Shown: positions 24,763 to 33,557 of the stretch, one piece after another
Layout: each line of letters opens with the position of its first letter
Position numbering within the stretch: the first letter of the stretch is position 1
Assembly (NCBI GenBank): GCA_018105865.1
Contig: CM030853.1
Location: 1,392,429 to 1,456,428, forward strand
Direction of reading: 5' to 3'
Length of the DNA stretch: 64,000 nt
Origin: Metaphire vulgaris
Lineage: Eukaryota > Annelida > Clitellata > Crassiclitellata > Megascolecidae
Notes under the pieces: generated by a model
Told to the model about the DNA's origin: nothing
What the model saw: the letters and a program-made list of their open reading frames with translations, nothing else
The model's database searches: none
Translations under genes and position numbers: made by a program

Positions 24763-25744
24763 TGAATTAATGAAATAAATCTCACAGGAACAGTTCCATC
24801 AAAGCCTAAAACAATCTCTGAAAGAAACTTACATTGTATCTGTATGCTGAGTGGAGGATGAAGAGGAGGAGGAGGAGGAGGAGGAGGTAGATGACGACGA
24901 AGATGGAGCAGGCGGCCCTTGGGAAGAATGAGGATGATGAGGATGAGGAGAAGAAGGAGGAGAAGATAACTGGGTAACGGTGATCTGCATTTGAATAATA
25001 GTCATGACGAATATCGCCAGACAGGGACCGATTGAGTGCGCCATTGATGGAGACTGCAACGACAACCGGTCAGACAACAGCTATGAGTGGAGACAACGAT
25101 GAAAGAAAACTGGACAACAGCAGATTCTGCGATTGATTAGCAATAAATTACTCATACAGTTCTATGATCAGAACCTGACATTACACAAATGATCAATAGC
25201 CATGTTCATCAATCAATGAATCAATCAATCAATCGGTAAATCAATCAATCAGTCAATCCAATCTGTCAACTTCTATGGCACCAATATCAAAATGCTGAAA
25301 ACTAAACAAAAAGATTAACATACTGAAACAGAAGCCTTTTACACAATTATGTAAATCAAAAAATACCTAAAACTATAATGACCAAATTAATTTCCAATCT
25401 TGATAATCTTGTTTACCAAGGATAATGCATCTGAAAAGTTATGTATGTATGTATGTATGTATGTATGTATGTATGTATGTATGTATGTGTATATATATAC
25501 ACCTATATATACACATATATATTCCACATAATTCTTGGTCTAAAACGGTTTCCACCTCTCCTCCTTCTTCTCCTCCTCCTCCCTTCCTCCTCCTTTACCT
25601 TGATCCAGACAGCTAGCTATCCTGCATCTTCTCCCGCTCCTTTCTCACCTTGATCCAGATAGCGGAAACTGACATCCTTTCCTACTACAATCCTTACTTT
25701 GATCCCACCAAGCAGAAATATGTTTGAGCAAACGATAAATGCAT

Positions 25745-25804
<60 letters not shown>

Positions 25805-26149
25805 CGACTCTTACTTACTTCAAGGTTTAGTAGGAAGCGTTTGGCATCTGTGACGTGCAGAAGAACAGAAGTCAGTTGTAAGGCGTAGAGCAAACCGAGC
25901 ATCCAGAACATCGCTCGACTCGTGCAACTCACCCACCTGGACACCAATAAATAAACAACAACAGGTTTACACATAAATCAGAAAATACTGATATGTGTAT
26001 ACATCTCTAACAGCATTCGTTCTTGTCAACCGGCAGAAAATGCCAAGTTATACAGAGGAGCACAAGACGATGCAAACATTAATTCTGAAAATGAACATAT
26101 ACTGTCTTTTCCTCACACAGGGCAGATCCTACCGAACCAATCTAAACCC

Positions 26150-26198
<49 letters not shown>

Positions 26199-26777
26199 GC
26201 ATAATTTTCAGAATCAGAGCAACTATCGGTAACCATAGTGTCTAGTCGCTTAGCAAATTATGGTATGATTTCCTTCTACAAGCATATAGAGAGGCTTGGG
26301 AAATAGAGGGACATTGCCCCCACCCACTACCCACAAAACTTTATGAGGAGGACAACACAGCCAGAATATTTCATAGTACATACCCCCTCCCCCCTATGTA
26401 ATAATTTCATAAATTGCCACAGGTTGCATATCTGATGAATGGCCCTTCTCCCAAGTGCAGGGACAAGTTGCAGATTCTAATCTTAAACTTCTATAGCGCC
26501 ACTTCTTCATAATGCATAGAAGCATTGGCTGATGAAATGCCACATTAAAATCGCACAAGATACAGGTTAAATCCAGGAAAATATTTTCTAATACGTAGCA
26601 ATTTCTGCCTATTTCAGTAGAGAGTGCTAACCCTCTGGACCACCCAACTCAAAGATTTAGTCCCTCCTCCCAAGAAATCAAAATTTATAGGCCTATAAAA
26701 GAATACATTCTATATGTTTTGCCCATACAGACCCCTATGTTAGCTTACCCAAATCTTAAACTCTAAATCCGCCAATG

Positions 26778-26833
<56 letters not shown>

Positions 26834-26864
26834 GCCACTGCCACTGCCACTGCTGCTGCCACTG

Positions 26865-26960
<96 letters not shown>

Positions 26961-28111
26961 ATACTACTACTACTAGTACTACAAGTAAAACAAGTCAGCC
27001 ATGTTACTTTATAACTTTTAAACCTTTGCAAGCATCAACTTGTGTGATAATGATGCAGTGCCTATGTGGGAGACAGACTTCATCAAAACAATCCCCATTA
27101 AGAGCAAATGCAAGAGATAAAGTTCAAAATAATAGACATATCCAATTATATATCCTATAGCCTACAACGTTGTCCTTCATGTGCCCAATGAATTAGAACT
27201 TGATCAAATAGATGAATGCATTACAAGAGTTTCAGACAAACAAAGAAACACGGAAAGCAGTACCATCGATAATAGGCTGGAAGAAAAACGACTCGAAGGA
27301 CTGCGCTCTTCAAAATCTTGGCCCAACCACCGTCCTGTGGCCGAGGATCGGCAAAAGTTGATCCTAAACAGAATTCAGATAAGGTAATGATCCTGATTAC
27401 TACAGTGATTAGATCGAAAGGCCCTGGTGTCTGCTCAGGGTCGGCGTGCAAACTGTGAAGGTCACAAATGACATGGCAGATATAAAAATGAACCAGGAAG
27501 CAAATGCCCTGGAAGACAGAATCCAAGAGGATGAAAACTAAGACAAAATAGCCACCAAATCAGAATAACAAGTAATAAATAAATTCAACCTTCTGCCAGT
27601 CGAACCTTTCCATATTTATCTATTTATCATTTAAATTTACTTAATTATTCACTAATTTTGCAGGTTCACTTCAGTAGGTTCTATTTATTGAGTACCTACA
27701 TTTTCCGACTTCAATCAGTATGTGGCACCATAGAAGCTGTGTTTATATATTATGTAATTACTTAATTCAATGAAGGTCACAAGCACTAGAGGGGTTGAAT
27801 GCCTGTCCCTGAAAACCTTGACAGTTTATTTTGCATATCAGTGTCCTTGAAAGTGATAATTTTTGAAAATTAAACAGAGTTGATGCAGTAATTTGACTGG
27901 TCGTGAAACTGAAAAAAAGTGATGATAGGAACATAGGTGCACTCTTTGCTCTTTCAATCACATCTGAATCACGGAAGTGCTCTTCAAACACAGGGATCAA
28001 GCAATAACAGTGAAACTAAAGTACATGGTTAGAGAGTCAGGGACGTAGCGACGGGGATGGGGTATATCGGCAAATATATACCCCCAAAAACCAGTGTATA
28101 TATATAATACA

Positions 28112-28147
<36 letters not shown>

Positions 28148-29577
28148 CATATAAATATATATACTCCCCAAATTTATACCCCACCCCCAAATCAAATTCC
28201 TGGCTATGGCCCTGGTGACTCAGAGTTACAGTCAGTTAGTAATGTATGTTCTCTTGGTAATTATAACTTTGAAAGCTAACCTTTAACAAGGTCAAGGTCT
28301 ATCAGGTTATAGTTGACCTTTGCTTGCTTTTTCCTAGCATTGTTTAGGTTCTGTGAAAAGACAACAACAGATACAGAAGGATACAGATACAGATACAGAA
28401 GGATACAGATACAGATACAGAAGGATAGGGCAATGCCATAAACATGTCGAGGTGACTGTAGGAAGGAAGAGTTTTCCAAACAACGTTTTATGTTGTCCAT
28501 AAATTGAACAGAATGGTTTTGAAGGCCAACTAGCTATCAATGTAGCAGTCTAACTAACAGAAGCACAATTTCCATTTAAACGCCACTAACAGAGAATTTG
28601 GAAATTTAGTCAACCTAAATTAAAACAATTGGCTGGTTCTTCAATGGTTTATTATCCAAGTTCCAAGGCCATGAATATGCCAATTGATGCAATGTCTCTG
28701 ATAACACTAAAATGAAACCTGGATGAAACTGATCATAATGCTGATTATAAAATGTGAAAAAATGATGACGATGATGATGATGACAACAACAACAACAATA
28801 CATCTACTTATACAAATCCAAGTAAGTCCAATGGCGAGCAGTTTATAGTTAAATTCTGATTCACAAACAACTCCATTTAACTAATCACAATAATAATTAA
28901 TTTGAGGAAATATGCATACACTTATAAATAACAGAACAAACTGTGGATTAAAACAAATACTCAAGGTCCCCATGGCAACAAAAGTCAGAAAGCTTCAACA
29001 TACAGTACAGTACATCCGTTTCTTGGATATAAACAAGACCACAGCATGTAATTGTTAACTGTAACCGGCATCATGGATGAAACAACTAAGAAACATGCGG
29101 CAATCACTAAAGATAACAGCGACTATGGAGTCTGGCGAATTATGCACTTGATAAGCAATCATAAACCGGACCATGGGAGTGATAGTGATAATCAGTTTGA
29201 AACCCCCCTGGAAGATGCAATTTATTCCGTCCAGAATCCATCCGAGTGGCTGCGTGCGCCAAGCGCCAGCTTCCGGACCCAGGCGTCGATTCCAAGTGCA
29301 TCGCCGTCCGTCGGTCGGCTGGGGGTCTAAAGAATCGATCGCTGCAACACTTTTGAGAAGAAATCGCGCTCTCCTCTTTGCTTGCAGAGAACAACTCTGA
29401 CGACGAGAGATAATCTGCCTTGGTCAAAAAAAAATCCTCCTGCGGCTTCGCTGAATTCCCCCGTCCCCCACCCCACCCCCGGAGTGATTCAGCATCACGC
29501 CCAGTCTTAGTTTACTTTTCACTTTTTTTCGCTTACGACCTCCTCAAGGGAAGAAGCCATGAAAGCCAACAGCACTC

Positions 29578-29608
<31 letters not shown>

Positions 29609-30084
29609 TCCCCCCCTCCCTCCTCCCTCCTTCCCTCCCACTCTACCTCAGCATCCTCAGATTCCAGTCAAGCAGTCGAAAGGCAAAAGATAACATAATC
29701 CGGTCACGAATAACAAACAGAAAAGACGAGGAACGCTTCGTAACGTAGCGTAACACCGTAACAACACAGCATGCATTTATATAGCACATCTATTTCTTTA
29801 TAAGCGCTCAGAAACGCTGCCACTAAGACTCTGACTCTCCATGTCAAGTCAGGTAAACCACAGGGGCTGTACTTTCTTTGCCTCCAGTCAGCATAAGAAG
29901 CCTAAGAGATTCTAATTTCTAAAAACAGCCAAACACCTCCAATGCCTCATAAAATGGACTGCCATAAAAAAATCGACACTGAGCAGAATACCATTAAGAG
30001 AAGTCTACTACATATATATATACATATATATATACATATATATAGACATAATTACATATATATATATACATATATATACATATA

Positions 30085-30118
<34 letters not shown>

Positions 30119-30155
30119 AATTTTATCGTCCGTTTCAAACACAGGTGTTCATCGG

Positions 30156-30204
<49 letters not shown>

Positions 30205-31125
30205 TACATACACACACACTTGCACTGCACCATCTGACAATGGGGCACTTTGAAGTGACTATCGACTGATGCTAAGCAGTAAGCACATTATGAAAGTGGC
30301 GCTATAGAAGTTCTTTAGTTAGCTAGTTAGTCAGATTCAAGCCAAGCCAGTGAAGACCTGGCCAAATCAGAGCAAGCAGAAGAAACAAAATCTACTGCCA
30401 CAACAATGTCTTGTGCAACGCAGAGGGTACGTGCATGCGCAGACCTTGGACGTGGCCGTCTCCTTCAAGACCTTCTCCGGATATTCGTAGGAATAAATCT
30501 GCAAGCGGCAACCGCACAGCATCACAATCGGCACAAGGCAAGGATGGCTGATATTGTACAGGGTGGTGCAAAAAAACCCGGACCAGTCACATTTAGGTTT
30601 GCATTTAATATATAGTCTGGGTTTTTTGCGCCACCCTGTACATGAAGCACCAATTGGCATTTACAAGCAACAAAAGCATTCTAAGAGCTGTATTTCAGGC
30701 TAATTATTTACAATGAGAATCTAAACGCAGTGCAACACTCGTCACACACCATTAGCCACAAGAAATCTAGACGTCGGATGGAAATATCTTAAAATATTTA
30801 CATAATTGTCAAAGTCTTGCTCCTAAAATCCTACTAAATGCTTCCTGCTGCGTCTTTTCACAGATTTATCCCATCAACTTATATACAGCAAGTAAAACAT
30901 GGCAGCAAAGTGGCACACAAACTTACCAACTAACTTATTCAATTAAACTCAATCTGAAGTCTCTTCATTCTCTGTCTTTGCAGATGAATTTTAAGTACTA
31001 TTGATTGAGCAACAAACTGGTGCTATAAAAGCACTTTAATATTATTATTATTATTATTGTTATTATTATTATTGTTATTATTATTATTATTATTATTATT
31101 AGTAGTATAGTATTAGTATTATTAT

Positions 31126-31156
<31 letters not shown>

Positions 31157-31227
31157 CATTTGGCTTCTTAGTCTAGTAGTAGACAATGCAAACTGTAGTA
31201 GTAGTATTATTATTAGTAGTAGATTAT

Positions 31228-31304
<77 letters not shown>

Positions 31305-31409
31305 TTTGCTCATCATTTGGCTTCCTACAGTCTTCTGAATCTTTTGCTATTTTAAAAGACAATGCAAACTGTACAGTATTATCTAATAGGATTATTATTA
31401 TTATTATTA

Positions 31410-31445
<36 letters not shown>

Positions 31446-32140
31446 GGGCAGTATTATTTTGGCTGCAGTTATATTGAACACCAGTATACGTTACTTACCA
31501 GATCTTGGTAACCAGAGATTGTTCTGTTCATCCAATCCATACTTTGTAACAGTTACAGAGTCTGACAGCACCAGTCATATCTATAGCAAATGGTTGTAAA
31601 CTATTAACACCAGTTAGACTTAATTAACAACCATTGACGTGGCGCTACATTGAAAATGACTAGAGCTGCAAGGCTAATGCATTCAGATATGATTCTCAGT
31701 CGTAGTTAGATACTCACTGTGGACAATACTCAGACAACTAGAATTATCAGATTGCTAGTACTTACATCCCATCTGTCTTTTAGTATTCAAAACCATGTTA
31801 TATGATGAACCCAAGATGTGACTTATCCTTCGACCTACTAATCATTCGGCAGGACCTTCATTTGTTGTCCCTTACTCTCGCACAGTCATTGGCACTAGTT
31901 GTTTCTCAGTGTGCGCCCCTAAGCTCTGGAATTCACTACCAACATCACTTCTCATAACTAACAACTTATCATCTTTCAGAACTGGCCTTAAAACACATCT
32001 GTTTTACTTGGCTTATCCCCCTTAGATTGCTCTCCCGCCGTTTCGGACTGATCTTCTGGCTTGACCTGGCTCTAATGCTATTTGGATTTGGTGCGCCATC
32101 GGCTGATGCCCTGGGCATTATGATAGTGGCGCTATAGAAG

Positions 32141-32173
<33 letters not shown>

Positions 32174-32299
32174 CTATGTCTCCAGTATCCACCACATATA
32201 TTAGAATTCTTAATGGTTTCTATGACTACGAATGAACTCCAGTAACACCAAGTCACTTACGTAGTAGCTTTTTCCAGGTCTCTCCTTCAGCTGGAACAT
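19547..32299 (-). CDS. PHTF: PHTF1/PHTF2 homologue, 15 exons
   Basis: Fifteen exons with GT-AG borders and fully compatible phases sum to 2457 nt (818 residues plus stop). Vertebrate PHTF proteins are about 760-785 residues. Despite its old name (putative homeodomain transcription factor), the PHTF family consists of multi-pass membrane proteins of the endoplasmic reticulum. Family landmarks in order: LIDLDLVKG then GSTF; RVVFLP; WW then a first helix; an IGP helix; a long Ser-rich and charged loop; VVWE..LEIC; a four-helix C-terminal block with [59 protein letters not shown], and the C-terminal [15 protein letters not shown] count about seven membrane helices. The stop overlaps a polyA signal (TGAATAAA). 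The first two exons are the least certain because they match the family only loosely. Confidence 0.92.
19799..19972 (-). mobile_element. hAT-like element, CAGTGGCGGCTCC family, truncated
   Basis: It ends CTGGAGCCGCCACTG at 19972, and the interior matches the complete copies at 39869 and 52194 in reverse. The left terminal repeat is cut to GCTCCAC. It sits in the last PHTF intron. Confidence 0.75.
20081..20127 (-). mobile_element. SINE 3' hairpin domain copy
   Basis: AGTGGTTTA and AAACCACT enclose an inner GAGG/CCTC pairing, and an AAT-rich tail lies on the left. This is the same tail domain as the tRNA-derived SINE at 37471-37593 and the fragment at 61564. Confidence 0.6.
20176..20271 (-). 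CDS. PHTF: PHTF exon 14
   Basis: The acceptor GTTGTTTTAG and donor GTCAGT flank 32 codons (phase 0/0) encoding [20 protein letters not shown], close to the vertebrate [20 protein letters not shown] segment. Confidence 0.92.
20411..20512. mobile_element. Short MITE, GGTGTAAACTTGGATG family
   Basis: A diverged copy of the family better preserved at 21024 and 22726, in the intron before PHTF exon 14. Confidence 0.5.
20702..20857 (-). CDS. PHTF: PHTF exon 13
   Basis: 52 codons, phase 0/0, donor GTGAGC, acceptor GACGTCACAG. It encodes [20 protein letters not shown] followed by a helix and [13 protein letters not shown], matching the family NWELVIWC...KKYSNTSILLTEQ block. Confidence 0.94.
21024..21140. 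mobile_element. Short MITE, GGTGTAAACTTGGATG family
   Basis: It starts GGGTGCAAATTTAGACG and ends GAAGTTTACACCT, so the ends are inverted repeats. The middle GGGGCCCAACCCC is shared with the copies at 20411, 22726 and 33771. It is in the intron before PHTF exon 13. Confidence 0.65.
21227..21313 (-). CDS. PHTF: PHTF exon 12
   Basis: 29 codons, phase 0/0, acceptor TTTATTTCAG, donor GTTAGT. It encodes [20 protein letters not shown], the fifth membrane helix region. Confidence 0.88.
21587..21815 (-). CDS. PHTF: PHTF exon 11
   Basis: 229 nt, phase 2 in, phase 0 out. It encodes a helix ([15 protein letters not shown]) and then [20 protein letters not shown], the most conserved stretch of the family (vertebrate [20 protein letters not shown]). 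Confidence 0.95.
22147..22235. repeat. (AAT)n microsatellite in PHTF intron
   Basis: An AAT run with one interruption near 22193, lying about 65 bp from the exon 10 donor. Confidence 0.95.
22302..22569 (-). CDS. PHTF: PHTF exon 10
   Basis: 268 nt, phase 1 in, phase 2 out, donor GTAACT. It encodes [20 protein letters not shown] then RVN and a helix ([18 protein letters not shown]). The VWE...LEI spacing equals the vertebrate one without gaps, which fixes the acceptor at GTGTGTGGACAG. Confidence 0.93.
22594..22673. mobile_element. 80-bp TTAA-flanked MITE (copy 1)
   Basis: TTAACCCCTTAACTGGGG is opposed by CAGTTAAGGGGTTAA at the other end. TTAA at both ends is the piggyBac target duplication. 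It stops 24 bp before the PHTF exon 10 acceptor. Confidence 0.88.
22726..22850. mobile_element. Short MITE, GGTGTAAACTTGGATG family
   Basis: Its ends GGTTTAAACTTGGATG and GAAGTTTACACCT are inverted repeats. It lies in PHTF intron 9 between the two TTAA elements. Confidence 0.65.
23002..23081. mobile_element. 80-bp TTAA-flanked MITE (copy 2, opposite orientation)
   Basis: It is the same length and nearly the same sequence as the copy at 22594 but reverse-complemented, in the same PHTF intron. Confidence 0.88.
23165..23207 (-). CDS. PHTF: PHTF exon 9
   Basis: 43 nt, acceptor GAAATTGTAG, donor GTGAGT, phase 0 in, phase 1 out. It encodes [14 protein letters not shown], comparable to the vertebrate LPWLHSSH segment just upstream of VWE. 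The phase is what selects this acceptor over the two CAGs that follow it. Confidence 0.72.
23345..23393. repeat. (ATG)n microsatellite in PHTF intron
   Basis: About 16 ATG triplets. Confidence 0.93.
23484..23612 (-). CDS. PHTF: PHTF exon 8
   Basis: 43 codons, phase 0/0, acceptor CTTTTATAAG, donor GTGAGA. Acidic, Met/Asn-rich loop sequence ([13 protein letters not shown] ... IWPDD) in the variable part of the protein. An internal GTAAGC could be an alternative donor in the same phase. Confidence 0.72.
23908..24595 (-). CDS. PHTF: PHTF exon 7 (large variable loop)
   Basis: 688 nt, phase 2 in, phase 0 out, donor GTGAGT, acceptor TTTGCATTCGACAG. It begins [10 protein letters not shown], like the KRRRKLRK after the second helix in vertebrate PHTF. 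It then contains Ser-rich, poly-Ala, poly-Asp and poly-Gly stretches that stay in frame. The loop ends near [12 protein letters not shown]. Confidence 0.85.
24713..24757. repeat. (TA)n microsatellite in PHTF intron
   Basis: A pure TA run in the short intron between exons 6 and 7. Confidence 0.95.
24833..25053 (-). CDS. PHTF: PHTF exon 6
   Basis: 221 nt, phase 0 in, phase 2 out, acceptor TTGTCGTTGCAG, donor GTAAGT. It encodes [20 protein letters not shown] (second helix, matching the family IGP motif) and then a Pro/His/Ser-rich run. Confidence 0.9.
25440..25487. repeat. (ATGT)n tetranucleotide repeat
   Basis: About 12 ATGT units in a PHTF intron. Confidence 0.95.
25745..25802. repeat. (CT)n microsatellite
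   Basis: A CT run 16 bp from the exon 5 donor, in the PHTF intron. Confidence 0.95.
25819..25936 (-). CDS. PHTF: PHTF exon 5
   Basis: 118 nt, phase 2 in, phase 0 out, donor GTAAGT. It encodes [20 protein letters not shown], the first membrane helix (vertebrate [20 protein letters not shown]). Confidence 0.94.
26152..26200. repeat. (ATT)n microsatellite
   Basis: An ATT run in the long PHTF intron 4. Confidence 0.95.
26481..26521 (-). mobile_element. LINE 3'-end fragment
   Basis: AACTTCTATAGCGCCACT is the complement of the AGTGGCGCTATAGAAGTT that closes the LINE tail at 32120-32141. Confidence 0.5.
26775..26979. repeat. (CTA)n trinucleotide array
   Basis: About 200 bp, interrupted once by CTGCCA variants (26832-26865), in PHTF intron 4. 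Confidence 0.96.
27264..27363 (-). CDS. PHTF: PHTF exon 4
   Basis: 100 nt, phase 1 in, phase 2 out. It encodes [20 protein letters not shown] and then [11 protein letters not shown], matching the family GSTF/GSAF...RVVFFPFFFR. The first half of the conserved WW is completed across the next junction. Confidence 0.93.
28038..28214. mobile_element. hAT-like element, CAGGGACGTAGC family
   Basis: CAGGGACGTAGCGAC and CTGGCTATGGCCCTG bracket TA-rich sequence. A close relative at 62954-63167 has a target duplication. None is clear here. Confidence 0.55.
28281..28350 (-). CDS. PHTF: PHTF exon 3
   Basis: 70 nt, phase 0 in, phase 1 out, acceptor CTTTTCACAG, donor GTTAGC. It encodes [20 protein letters not shown] then LVKG, matching the family DLIDVDLVRG. 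Confidence 0.93.
28351..30444. other. PHTF intron 2, repeat-rich
   Basis: It contains ATACAG repeats (28365-28425), a pyrimidine tract (29575-29640), TA/ATT runs (30010-30210) and a LINE 3'-end piece near 30225-30325 ending GTGGCGCTATAGAAGTTC. No further exon is needed to satisfy phases. Confidence 0.6.
30445..30498 (-). CDS. PHTF: PHTF exon 2 (tentative)
   Basis: 18 codons, phase 0/0, acceptor CCGCTTGCAG, weak donor [24 protein letters not shown] aligns only loosely with the family segment IG.YD.Q.WEKSVEQ. The phases agree with both neighbours. Confidence 0.5.
30559..30638. mobile_element. Mariner-like MITE (copy 2)
   Basis: 80 bp between TA dinucleotides, ends CAGGGTGGTGCAAAAAA and TTTTTTGCGCCACCCTG. 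It lies 60 bp from the PHTF exon 2 acceptor. Confidence 0.88.
31040..31445. repeat. (ATT)n/(TAG)n compound array
   Basis: Alternating ATT and TAG runs in PHTF intron 1. Two copies of a short spacer with TTGGCTTC...AGACAATGCAAACTGTA (about 31158 and 31318) show that the array itself was internally duplicated. Confidence 0.9.
31790..32175 (+). mobile_element. 3' end of a CR1/L2-type LINE
   Basis: One frame reads [17 protein letters not shown]...[14 protein letters not shown]...[13 protein letters not shown] and stops at 32023-32025. LWNSLP..L..LSSFK..LKTHLF is the usual C-terminal end of CR1/L2-group reverse transcriptases. It is followed by GTGGCGCTATAGAAGTT and a (TTGA)n tail (32140-32173). 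It is 5'-truncated, with a TGA at 31819, and antisense within PHTF intron 1. Confidence 0.85.
32261..32299 (-). CDS. PHTF: PHTF exon 1 coding part (tentative)
   Basis: ATG followed by 12 codons ([12 protein letters not shown]) and a strong GTAAGT donor in phase 0, the phase exon 2 needs. SYY could correspond to the conserved SWY of vertebrate PHTF. The frame is also open upstream of the ATG, so the true start may differ. Confidence 0.45.
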
Positions 32300-33557
32300 G
32301 GAACGCCAAACACATTCCACAGGAGCGTCAGGACAAAAAAATTCCCACGTCACTCATCAACGTTAAAAGCTCCGGGGCGAACCAAAGTCGTAATGTAAAC
32401 GGCCGCAGGCGTTCTAAACTTGTAATTTATTTGTAGATAGTTAGACGAGACGCTGCTAACAATATAATCCGCGTCAAACAGGCCTTTACAGCGGTACAAA
32501 TAGCTTGTCAAGTCCTTCTATTGAGAGGCCAGTCTTGTCCTTGGCTGAGGAATTTAAATACCACGTGGACGTCTATTTTTAGCCGTTGGCTCTCTTCCGC
32601 GAAGAGGTCCATGCATGAATCTATGGTTCTCTTTCGGAAATGGCCTTTTCGATTAATTTACAGGATACATAAAATACTTGGACTATGATGTTCACTAAAA
32701 CCAGGACATTCGAAACAAACTGCTAGGTACTATTTGCTGTGGAGTGGAGTCAGATGTGGTGGGATGACCATTGACAGCGTATTTCCTATGGACGGCTTTC
32801 ACATTGAAATAACGTTAAGCTAGGATAGATATGCATCGAGAAATCCAACAAAGTTATAATGAATAAAATTCTTCTGAGTTTGAGAATAAAGTCAAAGTCG
32901 AAATTATTGCATTTTAACTGCCCCATGGGCCCATCATGGCCATGCGCCATGCCTCATTTTTGAGCCTAGAATTTATTTTATGTGTGCCAACAGTGCCATA
33001 CCTATGCTTTTAAATTTTAAATTACGTATCTATGCTGTTGCGGTTTACAAAATAATTGTTGAGCAAAATATTCGCTAAAATAGTTACGGGATTTTAAGAA
33101 AAGGCTTAAAAATGGACGATTATGTTGAACAATTTGCTTGCAAGGTTTTATACTGACCACATTTGATTTCTAATCTGCTGCATTAAGTACTGCGCAGCAC
33201 GTGGCTTTGTTGTTCATATAGCGCTATGATGTTGGTCCAAAATTTGCTAACTCAGGTTCCCCAAACATTTTGGAATCGCGGCCCACTCCAGCGATTTTGT
33301 AATGTGTAACATTCTGTAGCTGTTTATTCTTTTCCCACCTCTCCGAAAATCGCAACTACAATCTGCCTGGTGATGCATGCTTACTAACACCTAAGTCATG
33401 TAAGGAATTATGAATTATATTAGTTTTCAAATCACTATCTTAAAGTTACAGGTTCTTGTAGCACTTGGAGAATGTGAACGATATTGACATAGAGCCACCA
33501 TGTGAAGGGCTTGTATTGTACTTTAGATTCTGTGTTTTTTAAATTTTATTTCTTTAG
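32300..33557. other. Divergent spacer between PHTF and the zinc-finger gene
   Basis: PHTF (-) and the zinc-finger gene (+) point away from each other across this 1.26-kb interval, so it could hold both promoters. I see no clear core element and no upstream exon of the zinc-finger gene. Confidence 0.4.
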
